From positions 1-15,088 of the forward strand of contig DKCU01000116.1 of assembly GCA_002451555.1 (NCBI GenBank): a stretch of 15,088 bases of DNA. Reading direction: 5' to 3'. A program made the position numbers and the translations under genes. This document shows positions 1 to 7,771 of this stretch, one piece after another (positions within the stretch are counted from its first letter, which is position 1; every line of letters starts with the position of its first letter). The notes under the pieces were generated by a model. That model searched no databases and was not told where the DNA came from. It saw nothing but the letters and a program-made list of their open reading frames with translations. The stretch comes from Candidatus Segatella albertsiae (GTDB lineage Bacteria; Bacteroidota; Bacteroidia; Bacteroidales; Bacteroidaceae).

Positions 1-2951
1 AACCAGTCTATGTACAGGTGGGCTCTTCGGAGAATGGAGCGCATATCGTCTATTCGATGATCGCAGGCAATAAACTCTTGGAGAAAGGTGTCTGGGAGTT
101 GGGTGACAGCATCGTCACTCTTCCGCTTACCTATAAGCCAGAATATGCTTCGGGCATCGTCATCAACTATAGTTTCGTGAAGGAGGGCAAGTGCTATACT
201 CGTACCCTGCGCATCGCCCGTCCGTTGCCAGAGAAGAAGTTGAATATTAAGTGGAAAACTTTCCGCAACCGTTTGACTCCAGGTCAGAAGGAAGAGTGGA
301 CCTTGAACATCACGACTCCAGATGGCAAGCCAGCCAAGGCGCAGTTGATGAGCGTGCTTTATGATAAGTCGCTCGACAATCTTGCCAGTCATCGTTGGGA
401 TTTGTCGCTCGGACTCTATCAAATGATGCCAAACTGCTATTGGAAGCATAATCTCAATTATTATCCTTTCGGATTGAGTGGTACTTATCCTACCAAGTAT
501 TATGATGAGAAGGAACTGGAGGTGGATCATTTCGATGAATCTTTCTTCAGCCATCAATACGTGGATAGTAATTTCGCTTATTCGACGGGAAGTGTTGCTG
601 ATAGAACCGTTGAGGCAGTTCGCTTTTCTGCACCTGTCATCAAGAAAGATGATTTGGTGATAGAGGAGTCTAAGAGGTATAAGATGGCTGCTCGCAACGA
701 TATTGCAGTTGCTGCTCCTGCTCCAATGATGAATGCCACTATAGCTGATGTTACCGAAGGTAGCGGTGCTGATAATGGAGTAAGTGACAAGGCAAATAAG
801 GAACTGGATAATGTACAGGTTCGTGAGAACTTGAACGAGACAGCCTTCTTCTATCCTGCCTTGGAGACGGATAGCAAGGGAAATGTTGCCATCAAGTTCA
901 CCCTTCCGGAGAGCGTTACCACCTGGAAGTTCATGGGCTTGGCGCATGACAAGGAGATGCGCAACGGAACTTTGGTGGATGAGACGGTGGCTCAGAAGAC
1001 CGTGATGGTTCAGCCTAACATGCCTCGTTTCCTCCGTGAGGGCGATAAGTCAACTATCGTGACGAAACTCTTCAATACCTCCGAAAAGAAGGTGGGCGGC
1101 AATGTTCGCATGCAGATTCTCGAACCAGAGACCAACAAGGTGGTATGGCAGAAGGTGCAGAAGTACACTATTGATGCCAATGGTTCTGCCACGGTTTCTT
1201 TCGATGTGGAAGGATTGAAAGAGGGTGTCTATATTAATAAGGTGGTGGCTACGGGAAATGGCTACAGCGATGGCGAGCAACATTACTTGCCTGTGTTGAG
1301 CAACCGTGAACTCGTCACCAACACCTTGCCTATTACGCTTCATCAGCAAGGCGAGAAGACATTCGACCTCGATAAGCTCTTTGTGGATAAGAACGGCAAG
1401 CAAGTTAAGGATGCCGACAAGGCAAAGGTTACCGTAGAATATACCAACAATCCAAGTTGGCTGATGATCAAGGCTCTGCCATCTATCAGCGATCCAAAGG
1501 ACGACGATGCCATTTCCTTGATGTCTGCCATCTACGCCAACAGCATCACCAATCATATCCAGAAGAGCCTTTCGTTGGAGACCTCTCGTTTGGAAAATCA
1601 GGTGGGAAAACTGAAAAAGTTGCAGAACAATGATGGTTCTTTCTCTTGGTGGAAAGGCATGGCGGGTAGTCGCTATATGACCACCGCCGTAGCCGAGATG
1701 ATGGTGCGCCTGAATGCCATTGTCGGAGTACAGAAATCCACTTCGGGCATGCTGACTGATGCCCTCCAGTATTTGGCTCGTCAAACCGCCAAGGAGGTTA
1801 GACAGATGAAAAAGGACGAGGCGAAGAAGCAGAAGGTTTCTCCTAGTGAGCAAGCTTTGCATTATCTCTATATCTTGTCGCTCGACGGCAGAAAACTGAA
1901 GGCGGATGCCGAGGCTGACAAGGCTTATCTCTTGGACAAGATGTCGAAGATGACAGGTGCTTTCACCATCTATGGCAAGGCTCGTGCCGCTGTCGTGCTG
2001 GCGAAGAATCTACATGGAGATACTGCCAAGAATCAACTGTTTCGTGAGAAGGCTGACGAATATTTGCAGAGCGTCAATGAGTATGCGGTCTATCGGGAGG
2101 AAATGGGTAGATACTATGATACCCGAAAGGCTCAGTACAGTTGGAGAAACTACAAGATTCCGACCCAGGTTTCTGTGATTGAGGCGATGCAACTGTTGAA
2201 GCCAAACGACAAGCAGACCATCGAGGAATTGCAGCGTTGGCTCTTGATGTCGAAACGTACGCAGTCTTGGGACACGCCAGTCAATACGGTGGATGCAGTC
2301 TATGCCTTCATGCAAGGCAATGAGAGCAACTGGAACAAGAAGGCGGAGAATGCTGTCCTTAAACTTGATGGAAAGATTTTGCCAATGCCAAAGGACTCTA
2401 CCACATTGGGATATGTCAAGACGGAGAAGACAGGCAAGGCAGCGAAGTTGACCATTAACAAAAAGAGCGACTATACCAGTTGGGGAGCTGTCTATGCAGA
2501 GTTCAAGCAACCGATAGAGGAGATAGCTTCCGCTGAGTCGGGCATCAAGGTGACTCGAAAGGTTGTTGATGTAAAGAAAGCTCAGGATGGCAAGACAGGT
2601 AAGGGCATCGGTAAGAATGTCCAGGTGGGTGACAAGGTGAAGGTCATCCTCATCATCACCGCCGACCGTGACTACGACTTCGTGCAAATCGTGGATAACC
2701 GAGCTGCTTGCTTGGAGCCTGTCAATCAGTTGAGTGGCTACCAATGGGGCTTGGGATGCTACGTATCTCCAAAGGACAATACAACAAATTTCTATTTCGA
2801 TCGTTTATCTAAAGGTAAGCATCAGGTCGAGATGGAATACTACGTCGATAGAAAGGGCGATTATCAGAGCGGTACTTGCACCGTACAGTGCGCTTACAGC
2901 CCAGAATTCGGTGGTAGAGCTGAGGCTTATCAGATGGGAGTGAAAGAGTAA
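1..2951 (+). CDS. Alpha-2-macroglobulin family protein, C-terminal part (5' truncated by window edge)
   Basis: The reading frame is open to the left edge (first full codon at position 3), so the true start lies outside the window; the GTG at 18 is only the first possible start codon here. About 980 residues are visible, perhaps half of a protein of this family. Numbering from that GTG, residues ~270-350 form the A2M domain (ETAFFYPALETDSKG, ESVTTWKF, and MVQPNMPRFLREGD). Residues ~490-800 form the alpha-helical toroid-like domain (DGSFSWWKGMAGSRYMTT, later NTVDAVYAFMQG). The end is a receptor-like beta domain (YSPEFGGRAEAYQMG). The thioester motif CxEQ expected near the start of the helical domain is absent; around residue 495 the sequence reads DPKDDDAISLMSAIYANS. 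Family members are usually exported and are thought to act on attacking proteases; without a thioester, covalent trapping is unlikely. The family call is firm and the role is inferred. The DUF1573 gene follows after 62 bases with no terminator, so co-transcription is possible. Confidence 0.9.
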   Translation, partial: PVYVQVGSSENGAHIVYSMIAGNKLLEKGVWELGDSIVTLPLTYKPEYASGIVINYSFVKEGKCYTRTLRIARPLPEKKLNIKWKTFRNRLTPGQKEEWTLNITTPDGKPAKAQLMSVLYDKSLDNLASHRWDLSLGLYQMMPNCYWKHNLNYYPFGLSGTYPTKYYDEKELEVDHFDESFFSHQYVDSNFAYSTGSVADRTVEAVRFSAPVIKKDDLVIEESKRYKMAARNDIAVAAPAPMMNATIADVTEGSGADNGVSDKANKELDNVQVRENLNETAFFYPALETDSKGNVAIKFTLPESVTTWKFMGLAHDKEMRNGTLVDETVAQKTVMVQPNMPRFLREGDKSTIVTKLFNTSEKKVGGNVRMQILEPETNKVVWQKVQKYTIDANGSATVSFDVEGLKEGVYINKVVATGNGYSDGEQHYLPVLSNRELVTNTLPITLHQQGEKTFDLDKLFVDKNGKQVKDADKAKVTVEYTNNPSWLMIKALPSISDPKDDDAISLMSAIYANSITNHIQKSLSLETSRLENQVGKLKKLQNNDGSFSWWKGMAGSRYMTTAVAEMMVRLNAIVGVQKSTSGMLTDALQYLARQTAKEVRQMKKDEAKKQKVSPSEQALHYLYILSLDGRKLKADAEADKAYLLDKMSKMTGAFTIYGKARAAVVLAKNLHGDTAKNQLFREKADEYLQSVNEYAVYREEMGRYYDTRKAQYSWRNYKIPTQVSVIEAMQLLKPNDKQTIEELQRWLLMSKRTQSWDTPVNTVDAVYAFMQGNESNWNKKAENAVLKLDGKILPMPKDSTTLGYVKTEKTGKAAKLTINKKSDYTSWGAVYAEFKQPIEEIASAESGIKVTRKVVDVKKAQDGKTGKGIGKNVQVGDKVKVILIITADRDYDFVQIVDNRAACLEPVNQLSGYQWGLGCYVSPKDNTTNFYFDRLSKGKHQVEMEYYVDRKGDYQSGTCTVQCAYSPEFGGRAEAYQMGVKE

Positions 2952-3013
2952 GTCCTTTCCTTTCTCCTTGAAAACAGTAACAGAAAAGATTGATAATTAA
3001 AAAATAGAATACA

Positions 3014-4078
3014 ATGAAACGAATGAACATATTGATGCTCTCATCGCTATTGGCGTTGTCTGCATCCGCACAGAAGATAACCACTCAGCATGAAGTGGTG
3101 GATTGTGGACAAATCATCTTCCGAAACCCTGTTACCGCAGAGTTTCAGATGAAAAATGATGGGAGTAAGCCGCTTATTATAAATAAGGTGTTGAAAAGTT
3201 GTGGGTGTACTTCTGTTGATTATCCTACGGCAAAGATTGGCGCAGGCGAAAGCTTTGTCGTCAAGATGACATTTGATGCCAAGCAGATGGGTACGTTTAA
3301 TAAACAGCTGCTGATTTATAGCAATTCGGCTGAGCAACCTTATATGTTGACGATGAGAGGAAAAGTCGTGGATAAGGTGACAGATTTCTCGGGTTCGTAT
3401 GAATATCAATTGGGCAATATCAAGGCAGATGTGCAGGATGTGGAGTTTGACGATGTCAATCGTGGGGATCGTCCGGTGCAGCGCATCCATATATTCAACC
3501 CTACGGATGAAACATTGGAACCAGTAGTTATGCATTTGCCTTCTTATTTGTCGGCTCAGGTTTCTCCTTCTAAGTTAGCTCCTCACCATGCAGGTGAAAT
3601 CAGCATTGTCTTGGATTCCAAGAAACTGAGGGATTTCGGACTGAATCAGACAAGCTTGTACTTGGGGGAGAAACCTGGCGACAAGGTGTCTGCCGATAAA
3701 GAAATTACTGCCTCGGCAGTCTTATTGCCTGGGTTCGATAAGATGACACCTGAGCAGAAGTTGAAGGCACCTAAGATTTCTTTGTCAAGTTCGGTACTTG
3801 ATTTGGGTAGTTTTAATGGAAAAAAGAAACTCAAGGGCGAGATCTTGATTACCAATAAGGGTAAGTCTGTACTCGACATCCGAAGTATGCAGATGTTTAC
3901 TATAGGGTTGCAGGTACAGCTCAAGAAAAGCAAGATTCAGCCGGGAGAGGCCGTGAAGATGAAGGTGACTGCAGTGGCTGCCGAGTTGAAGAAGTCGCGT
4001 GGCAAGAATCCTCGAATCCTCATGATTACGAACGATCCTGACAATGCGAAGGTAGTGGTGAAGATTAATGTGAAATAA
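3014..4078 (+). CDS. Secreted DUF1573 domain protein
   Basis: This is a 354-residue protein of unknown molecular function. Residues 1-20 are a typical signal peptide (basic start, hydrophobic core, ending SASAQ), so it is exported to the periplasm or beyond; no lipobox cysteine is seen. Residues ~27-118 match DUF1573, an immunoglobulin-like beta-sandwich common in Bacteroidota, with the hallmark SCGCT motif at 62-66 and the strand pattern VKMTFDAKQMGTFNKQLLIYSN. A second, more diverged copy lies at ~260-354 (LDLGSFNGKKKLKGEILITN and ILMITNDPDNAKVVVKINV) and lacks the CGC motif. The region between has a similar Ig-like character (VNRGDRPVQRIHIFNPTDETLEPV). The stop is one base before the ispH ATG, so the two are very probably co-transcribed and may be translationally coupled. 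No sequence feature ties it to IspH chemistry. An A-rich, SD-poor leader precedes the ATG, as is usual in this phylum. Confidence 0.9.
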   Translation: MKRMNILMLSSLLALSASAQKITTQHEVVDCGQIIFRNPVTAEFQMKNDGSKPLIINKVLKSCGCTSVDYPTAKIGAGESFVVKMTFDAKQMGTFNKQLLIYSNSAEQPYMLTMRGKVVDKVTDFSGSYEYQLGNIKADVQDVEFDDVNRGDRPVQRIHIFNPTDETLEPVVMHLPSYLSAQVSPSKLAPHHAGEISIVLDSKKLRDFGLNQTSLYLGEKPGDKVSADKEITASAVLLPGFDKMTPEQKLKAPKISLSSSVLDLGSFNGKKKLKGEILITNKGKSVLDIRSMQMFTIGLQVQLKKSKIQPGEAVKMKVTAVAAELKKSRGKNPRILMITNDPDNAKVVVKINVK

Positions 4079-4079
4079 A

Positions 4080-4952
4080 ATGCAGATAGAAATAGATCAT
4101 GGCAGTGGCTTTTGCTTTGGTGTAACCACTGCCATCAAGAAAGCTGAGGAGGAATTGGCGAAGGGTGGCAAACTCTATTGTCTCGGGGATATTGTCCACA
4201 ATGGGATGGAAGTGGAACGCTTGCATCATGCGGGCCTTATCACCATAGACCATGAGGAGATGAAAAGTCTTCATGGGGTGAAGGTATTGCTTCGTGCCCA
4301 TGGCGAGCCGCCCGAGACTTATGCGTTGGCAGAAAGAAATCATATCGAGATTATTGATGCGACATGCCCTGTGGTGTTGCAATTGCAAAAAAGAATCAAA
4401 AAGCAATATGTAAGCAATCCCAATGCCCAGATTGTAATCTTTGGCAAAAATGGACATGCAGAGGTACTTGGTTTGGTGGGACAGACGGAGAGTCATGCCA
4501 TCGTGGTGGAAAAGTTTGATGATGTTAGATCGCTCAAGGAATCTGGAAAACTTGATTTTTCGAAGGATATCTATCTCTATTCACAGACAACCAAGAGCCT
4601 TGATGAGTTTCATCGTATCATAGCGTATTGTCAGGCGCATATTACGGGACAGGCTATCTTTAAGAGTTTTGACACCATTTGCAGACAAGTTGCCAATAGA
4701 ATGCCCAATATCGCTTCTTTTGCCACCAAGCATGATGTCATCTTGTTTGTGAGCGGACGAAAGAGCTCCAATGGAAAAGTCTTGTTCAATGAATGTAAGA
4801 GTGTCAATGCTAATAGCTATCAGATAGAAAGTGCATCTGAAATTGACATGGATTGGCTGAAAGGTAAGAGTACGGTAGGCATCTGTGGTGCGACAAGTAC
4901 CCCTAAATGGTTGATGGAGGAATGTAAGGAATTTATAATGAATAATTTATAA
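4080..4952 (+). CDS. ispH: 4-hydroxy-3-methylbut-2-enyl diphosphate reductase (IspH/LytB)
   Basis: IspH is the last enzyme of the MEP pathway: a cytosolic 4Fe-4S enzyme that reduces HMBPP to IPP and DMAPP. At 290 residues it has the normal length. The three cluster cysteines are present: C12 in GFCFG, C96 in DATCPVV and C201 in DTICRQVANR. Substrate-pocket residues also fit: H40 in DIVHNGME, H73 in RAHGEPP, H126 and catalytic E128 in NGHAEVLG, T170 in SQTTKSL, the SGRKSSNGK segment at 225-233, and GATSTP near the end. It starts one base after the DUF1573 stop, so it is likely the last gene of a (A2M)-DUF1573-ispH unit. Its product feeds the polyprenyl synthase encoded at 7772-8746, which lies in another transcription unit. 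A hairpin begins 10 bases after its stop, but it lacks a U-tract in this direction. Confidence 0.98.
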   Translation: MQIEIDHGSGFCFGVTTAIKKAEEELAKGGKLYCLGDIVHNGMEVERLHHAGLITIDHEEMKSLHGVKVLLRAHGEPPETYALAERNHIEIIDATCPVVLQLQKRIKKQYVSNPNAQIVIFGKNGHAEVLGLVGQTESHAIVVEKFDDVRSLKESGKLDFSKDIYLYSQTTKSLDEFHRIIAYCQAHITGQAIFKSFDTICRQVANRMPNIASFATKHDVILFVSGRKSSNGKVLFNECKSVNANSYQIESASEIDMDWLKGKSTVGICGATSTPKWLMEECKEFIMNNL

Positions 4953-4994
4953 AATAAAAACAGGTGGTAAAGCTTCTCACGAAGACTTACCACC
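4951..4994 (-). terminator. Intrinsic terminator for leftward transcription between ispH and cmk
   Basis: Arms 4963-4976 and 4981-4994 pair (GGTGGTAA with TTACCACC, then a 2x2 mismatch, then CTTC with GAAG) around the loop TCAC. Read on the minus strand, the stem is followed by TGTTTTTATTTT (4951-4962), a good U-tract. Read on the plus strand, the stem is followed by TTCAAAAAA, so it is not a canonical terminator for ispH, although it could stabilise the ispH mRNA 3' end or act with Rho. It can end leftward transcripts from cmk (stop at 5162) or from the closer promoter-like element at 5059-5089. Confidence 0.75.
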
Positions 4995-5052
4995 TTCAAA
5001 AAACAGTAATTAACTCAAAATTTATAATCTATATCATTACTACCTTGTTATC
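4951..5052 (-). ncRNA. Candidate small RNA of about 100 nt (promoter-like element plus terminator, no ORF)
   Basis: On the minus strand, TTGG (5086-5089) stands 19 bases before TAAATTTG (5059-5066), which matches the Bacteroidota -33/-7 layout with an exact TAnnTTTG. A start near 5052 would give a transcript of about 100 nt ending at the hairpin and U-tract of 4951-4994. No open frame longer than a few codons exists in it. The region is A+T-rich, so a chance match to the -7 element is possible, and the hairpin could simply serve cmk. I see no similarity to a known RNA family. This is an inference from signal arrangement only. Confidence 0.35.
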
Positions 5053-5058
5053 TGATTG

Positions 5059-5089
5059 CAAATTTATTAAAAAGAAAAATAAAATCCAA
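5059..5089 (-). promoter_or_regulatory. Putative Bacteroidota-type promoter, leftward
   Basis: The -33-like TTGG at 5086-5089 and the -7 TAAATTTG at 5059-5066 (minus strand) are separated by 19 bases. The element lies downstream of cmk, and no leftward gene starts before the ispH 3' end, so it would drive the candidate small RNA. The rest of 5067-5161 is A+T-rich with no gene or other signal that I can see. Confidence 0.4.
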
Positions 5090-5161
5090 CTTAAATTCAA
5101 TGAATACATCAATTCTATAGCTGAATGAGCCTGTTTTAACAGAAATTTAATATTTCTTAGG

Positions 5162-5857
5162 CTATTTTTCGTGAGTTGCTTTCAGATATTGCTCCATGAG
5201 CCATTCTTTTTGCTGAGGTATGGTCATGTTGCTATTGTCCAATACAATGGCATCATCAGCTTGTCTCAATGGGGAAACTTCTCGATGTGTGTCGATATAA
5301 TCTCGTTCTTCTACGTTTTTCAAGATGTCTTCCAATTTAGCTGGCATCCCCTTGGCTTGCAGTTCGTCGTAACGGCGTTTAGCACGAACTTGCGAACTGG
5401 CGGTGACGAATATCTTGAGCTCTGCATCGGGAAAGACGGTCGTTCCGATGTCACGTCCATCCATGACAATCCCCTTTGCTTCACCCATCTTCTGCTGTTG
5501 TTCTACCAATGCTTTTCTAACGAAAGGCACAGCAGCGATGGGGCTCACATGATTGGATACCTCCAAGGTTCTGATTTCCTTTTCTACCAATTCATTGTTT
5601 AGGTAACAATCAGGACAGCCCGTCTCGGAGTTGAACTTGAAGGAAATGGTGATGTTAGGCATTTCTTTTTCTAACTCCTCAGTCTTGACGCTTCCGTCTT
5701 TTTCGAACAAATCGTGACGTAAGGCGTAAAGTGCGACAGAACGGTACATGGCACCTGTATCTACATAGATGTAACCGATCTCTTTGGCAAGGTCTTTGGC
5801 CATCGTACTTTTTCCGCAAGATGAGTAACCATCTATTGCTATTGTAATCTTTTTCAT
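5162..5857 (-). CDS. cmk: (d)CMP kinase
   Basis: Cytidylate kinase phosphorylates CMP and dCMP to the diphosphates using ATP in the cytosol, which recycles cytidine nucleotides from RNA and lipid turnover. At 231 residues it has the usual bacterial length. The Walker A loop GYSSCGKST is at 10-18, DTGAMYR of the NMP-binding site at 33-39, VSPIAAVPFVRKAL at about 105-117 and DGRDIGT, typical of the family, at 133-139. The lid region with arginines (RAKRRYDELQAKG) follows. It is transcribed leftward 41 bases after porQ with no promoter-like sequence in that gap, so the two likely form an operon. It converges on ispH. The ATG start directly precedes the beta1-P-loop segment, as expected. Confidence 0.97.
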   Translation of the reverse strand: MKKITIAIDGYSSCGKSTMAKDLAKEIGYIYVDTGAMYRSVALYALRHDLFEKDGSVKTEELEKEMPNITISFKFNSETGCPDCYLNNELVEKEIRTLEVSNHVSPIAAVPFVRKALVEQQQKMGEAKGIVMDGRDIGTTVFPDAELKIFVTASSQVRAKRRYDELQAKGMPAKLEDILKNVEERDYIDTHREVSPLRQADDAIVLDNSNMTIPQQKEWLMEQYLKATHEK

Positions 5858-5898
5858 TTTCTACTTATTTATATTTTATGATAATGATGCGAGTTATA

Positions 5899-6849
5899 TT
5901 ATAGTGAATATGCTAGGTTGACCAGAATGCTGGTGCTGCTGACGTGGTATTTGCCGTAGGCGACATTCAAGTGGAATCTCTCTAAGTTGATACCACCTCC
6001 GAATGACAATCCTGCTCCATGGCTACTTCCTTTCTCTTCGGAGTTGCTTTCGAACTTCATTTCGTTGGCTCTTCTGAAATTGTAACCGATGCCTAGCCAA
6101 ATCTGGTCAGAAATGAGTAACTCTCCTCCTAACACTGCATGGTTGATGAAACTCTTGTCCCAGTTGTTGAGGTTGACAAGCGTTGCCGAGAGCCTGAGTG
6201 GCATGTTAGGGAAACGTTTGCTAACGCCGACTTGTAGGTCGATAGGCATTTTGCCATATTCCTCGTTGTATGCCTTGATTTGTCCACCGAGGTTCTTTGC
6301 CACCGCCGAAATAGACCATTCGTGATCAGGGTCGTAATAGTTGACTCCTAAGTCAACGCCGATTCCGATGGAGTTGTAGTCACCGATATAGGATGTGATG
6401 AATTTAGCAGTGATACCACCCACGATTTTATCGCTCAACATATAAGAGAAGTAACCAGCCACACTGATGTCTTTGGCAGAAAACTCTCCCAAGATGTTGT
6501 TGCTTTCGTCTGTTTCCTTCATTTTCCCATAATCTATGTATTGTGCGGATACAGCCCAGGAAGCCTTCTCCTTGACAATCTTGTTGAAGGAGGCAGAGGC
6601 AGTGTTGGCACCCGACATATAGCTCATGTAGTTGAGGTTGATGGTCTTATCGCTTACCGATGACAGGAGGGCAGGATTATGGAATATAAGAGCCTCGTCA
6701 TCTTCTATCAAGGTGACGTTGTCTCCACCCAATGCAGCGGCATGAGCACTTACAGGTAGGCGGAGGAAGTTATATCCCGTTTGGCTCTCTTGACCATGCA
6801 TTTTGAGGGCAAAAAGCGTCAACAGAGCGAAAAAAACAACTTTTTTCAT
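5899..6849 (-). CDS. porQ: Type IX secretion system outer-membrane protein PorQ
   Basis: PorQ is a 316-residue predicted outer-membrane beta-barrel. In species such as Porphyromonas gingivalis it works in the type IX secretion attachment complex, with PorZ, PorU and PorV (established knowledge). Residues 1-19 are a signal peptide (MKKVVFFALLTLFALKMHG, then Q). The family's N-terminal signature follows: GYNFLRLPVSAHAAALGG at about 25-42, then EDDEALIFHNPALLS. Downstream there are alternating beta strands rich in Gly and aromatic residues (KIVGGITAKFI, LGIGYNFRR, LSFGGGINLERFHLNVAYG), and the protein ends in a strand closing with a hydrophobic residue (LVNLAYSL). Its promoter -7 element TATCTTTG lies just upstream (6871-6878, minus), leaving a leader of only about 15 bases. 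cmk follows in the same direction. No other por/gld gene is in the window. Presence of PorQ suggests a type IX system elsewhere in the genome. Confidence 0.92.
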   Translation of the reverse strand: MKKVVFFALLTLFALKMHGQESQTGYNFLRLPVSAHAAALGGDNVTLIEDDEALIFHNPALLSSVSDKTINLNYMSYMSGANTASASFNKIVKEKASWAVSAQYIDYGKMKETDESNNILGEFSAKDISVAGYFSYMLSDKIVGGITAKFITSYIGDYNSIGIGVDLGVNYYDPDHEWSISAVAKNLGGQIKAYNEEYGKMPIDLQVGVSKRFPNMPLRLSATLVNLNNWDKSFINHAVLGGELLISDQIWLGIGYNFRRANEMKFESNSEEKGSSHGAGLSFGGGINLERFHLNVAYGKYHVSSTSILVNLAYSL

Positions 6850-6870
6850 TTAAATTCTCTAATTATTTTG

Positions 6871-6878
6871 CAAAGATA
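6871..6878 (-). promoter_or_regulatory. -7 promoter element for porQ-cmk
   Basis: On the minus strand TATCTTTG is an exact match to TAnnTTTG, 21 bases before the porQ ATG. No good -33 TTTG is seen 19-21 bases further up. It lies back to back with a rightward -7 element at 6902-6909. Confidence 0.6.
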
Positions 6879-6901
6879 CACCTTTTTTCAAGAATAAGAA
6901 G

Positions 6902-6909
6902 TAAATTTG
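6902..6909 (+). promoter_or_regulatory. Possible -7 promoter element for tonB
   Basis: TAAATTTG matches TAnnTTTG exactly and would give a leader of about 70 bases to the tonB GTG at 6985. No clear -33 motif is visible. It is divergent from the porQ element 23 bases away, in an A+T-rich gap where chance matches are likely. Confidence 0.4.
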
Positions 6910-6984
6910 CAATGATTTCGAATAAAATAACGAAAGGAACGTTTAAATATTGTAGTTTGATACTGCAAAATAGAGGATAGAACA

Positions 6985-7719
6985 GTGGAAATAAAAAAGT
7001 CAAATAGCGTAAGATTGGAAGATAAGCGGGTTACTTTTTTCCTGCTCGGACTGATTCTTGTCTTTTCTTTCATCTTTGTAGGTTTGCAATATCATTCTGT
7101 GCCTAATGATTCTGACTTGGATGCAGAGAGCTTGGAGGACTTGGCGCAAGATTTGGAGATGTCGGCTCCTACCGAACAGAAAGACATGGTTTCTGCTGAG
7201 GCTCCGTCAGCTCCGGTCTCCAAGTCCATCACTCAGGAGGTGAAAGCGGCGGAAAAGGTAGATGAGGCTCCCCAGAAAATCAATACGACTACCAGCGAAT
7301 TGGTCATAGGGGATGGACAGGGTGAGGTGGAAGGCTCCAATGTGAAGGAAGCTGCGCCTGAAACAGCCATTGATAATTCTAATTCTGCGGCAATGGCTGA
7401 GGCGCCTATCAATTTCACTGTTGTCCAGCAAATCCCGGTGTTTCCTGGTGGATGGTCTGCCTATATGCAATGGTTGACTAAGAACTTGAAATATCCTGTG
7501 TCTGCCCAGCAGGCTAAAATCCAAGGAACGGTGGTCGTTTCCTTTATCATCAACAAGGATGGAACAGTTTCGGACCTGAAGTTGAGCAAGTCTGCCGATC
7601 CAGTCTTGGACAAAGAGGCTCTTCGGGTAATGAGGATGATGCCGAAATGGAAACCCGGAGTCGATAGGAATAAAGTTTGCCGCACGATGATAGCGGTGCC
7701 TGTGGTGTTTCAACTATAA
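6985..7719 (+). CDS. tonB: TonB energy-transducer protein (GTG start)
   Basis: TonB spans the periplasm and passes energy from the ExbB-ExbD motor to TonB-dependent outer-membrane transporters. The 244-residue product has a short basic cytosolic start (VEIKKSNSVRLEDKR, first residue read as Met), one membrane helix at about 17-34 (FFLLGLILVFSFIFVGL), a Pro/Ala/Glu-rich periplasmic linker to about 150, and a C-terminal TonB domain at about 155-244 (LKYP motif, QGTVVVSFIINKDGTV, and WKPGVDRNKVCRTMIAVPVVFQL). The GTG start is the only reasonable one. The frame is closed upstream by TGA at 6958-6960, no ATG lies between, a GAGGA at 6973-6977 sits seven bases before it, and the next in-frame ATG would remove the membrane helix. 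The polyprenyl synthase gene follows after 52 bases. The partner exbB/exbD genes start about 2 kb downstream. Confidence 0.93.
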   Translation: MEIKKSNSVRLEDKRVTFFLLGLILVFSFIFVGLQYHSVPNDSDLDAESLEDLAQDLEMSAPTEQKDMVSAEAPSAPVSKSITQEVKAAEKVDEAPQKINTTTSELVIGDGQGEVEGSNVKEAAPETAIDNSNSAAMAEAPINFTVVQQIPVFPGGWSAYMQWLTKNLKYPVSAQQAKIQGTVVVSFIINKDGTVSDLKLSKSADPVLDKEALRVMRMMPKWKPGVDRNKVCRTMIAVPVVFQL

Positions 7720-7771
7720 AACTGTGGGTGTTTCTGCGATACTAATACATTATTATATAATATATATGATT

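Noticed and set aside
1050..1862. Long minus-strand open frame (270 codons) opposite the alpha-2-macroglobulin gene
   Set aside because: It lies fully inside a well-supported gene, has His/Leu/Ile-rich translation typical of an antisense shadow, and no recognisable domain or start signal.
2010..2744. Minus-strand open frame of 244 codons
   Set aside because: Same reason: antisense shadow of the alpha-2-macroglobulin coding sequence with no family resemblance.
4963..4994. Hairpin as a rightward terminator for ispH
   Set aside because: The plus-strand sequence after the stem is TTCAAAAAA, without a U-tract; only the leftward direction has one.
7724..7771. N-terminal extension of the polyprenyl synthase from the GTG at 7724
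   Set aside because: It would add an atypical VGVSAILIHYYIIY stretch read from A+T-rich leader DNA; the family start MxTADELL fits ATG 7772.
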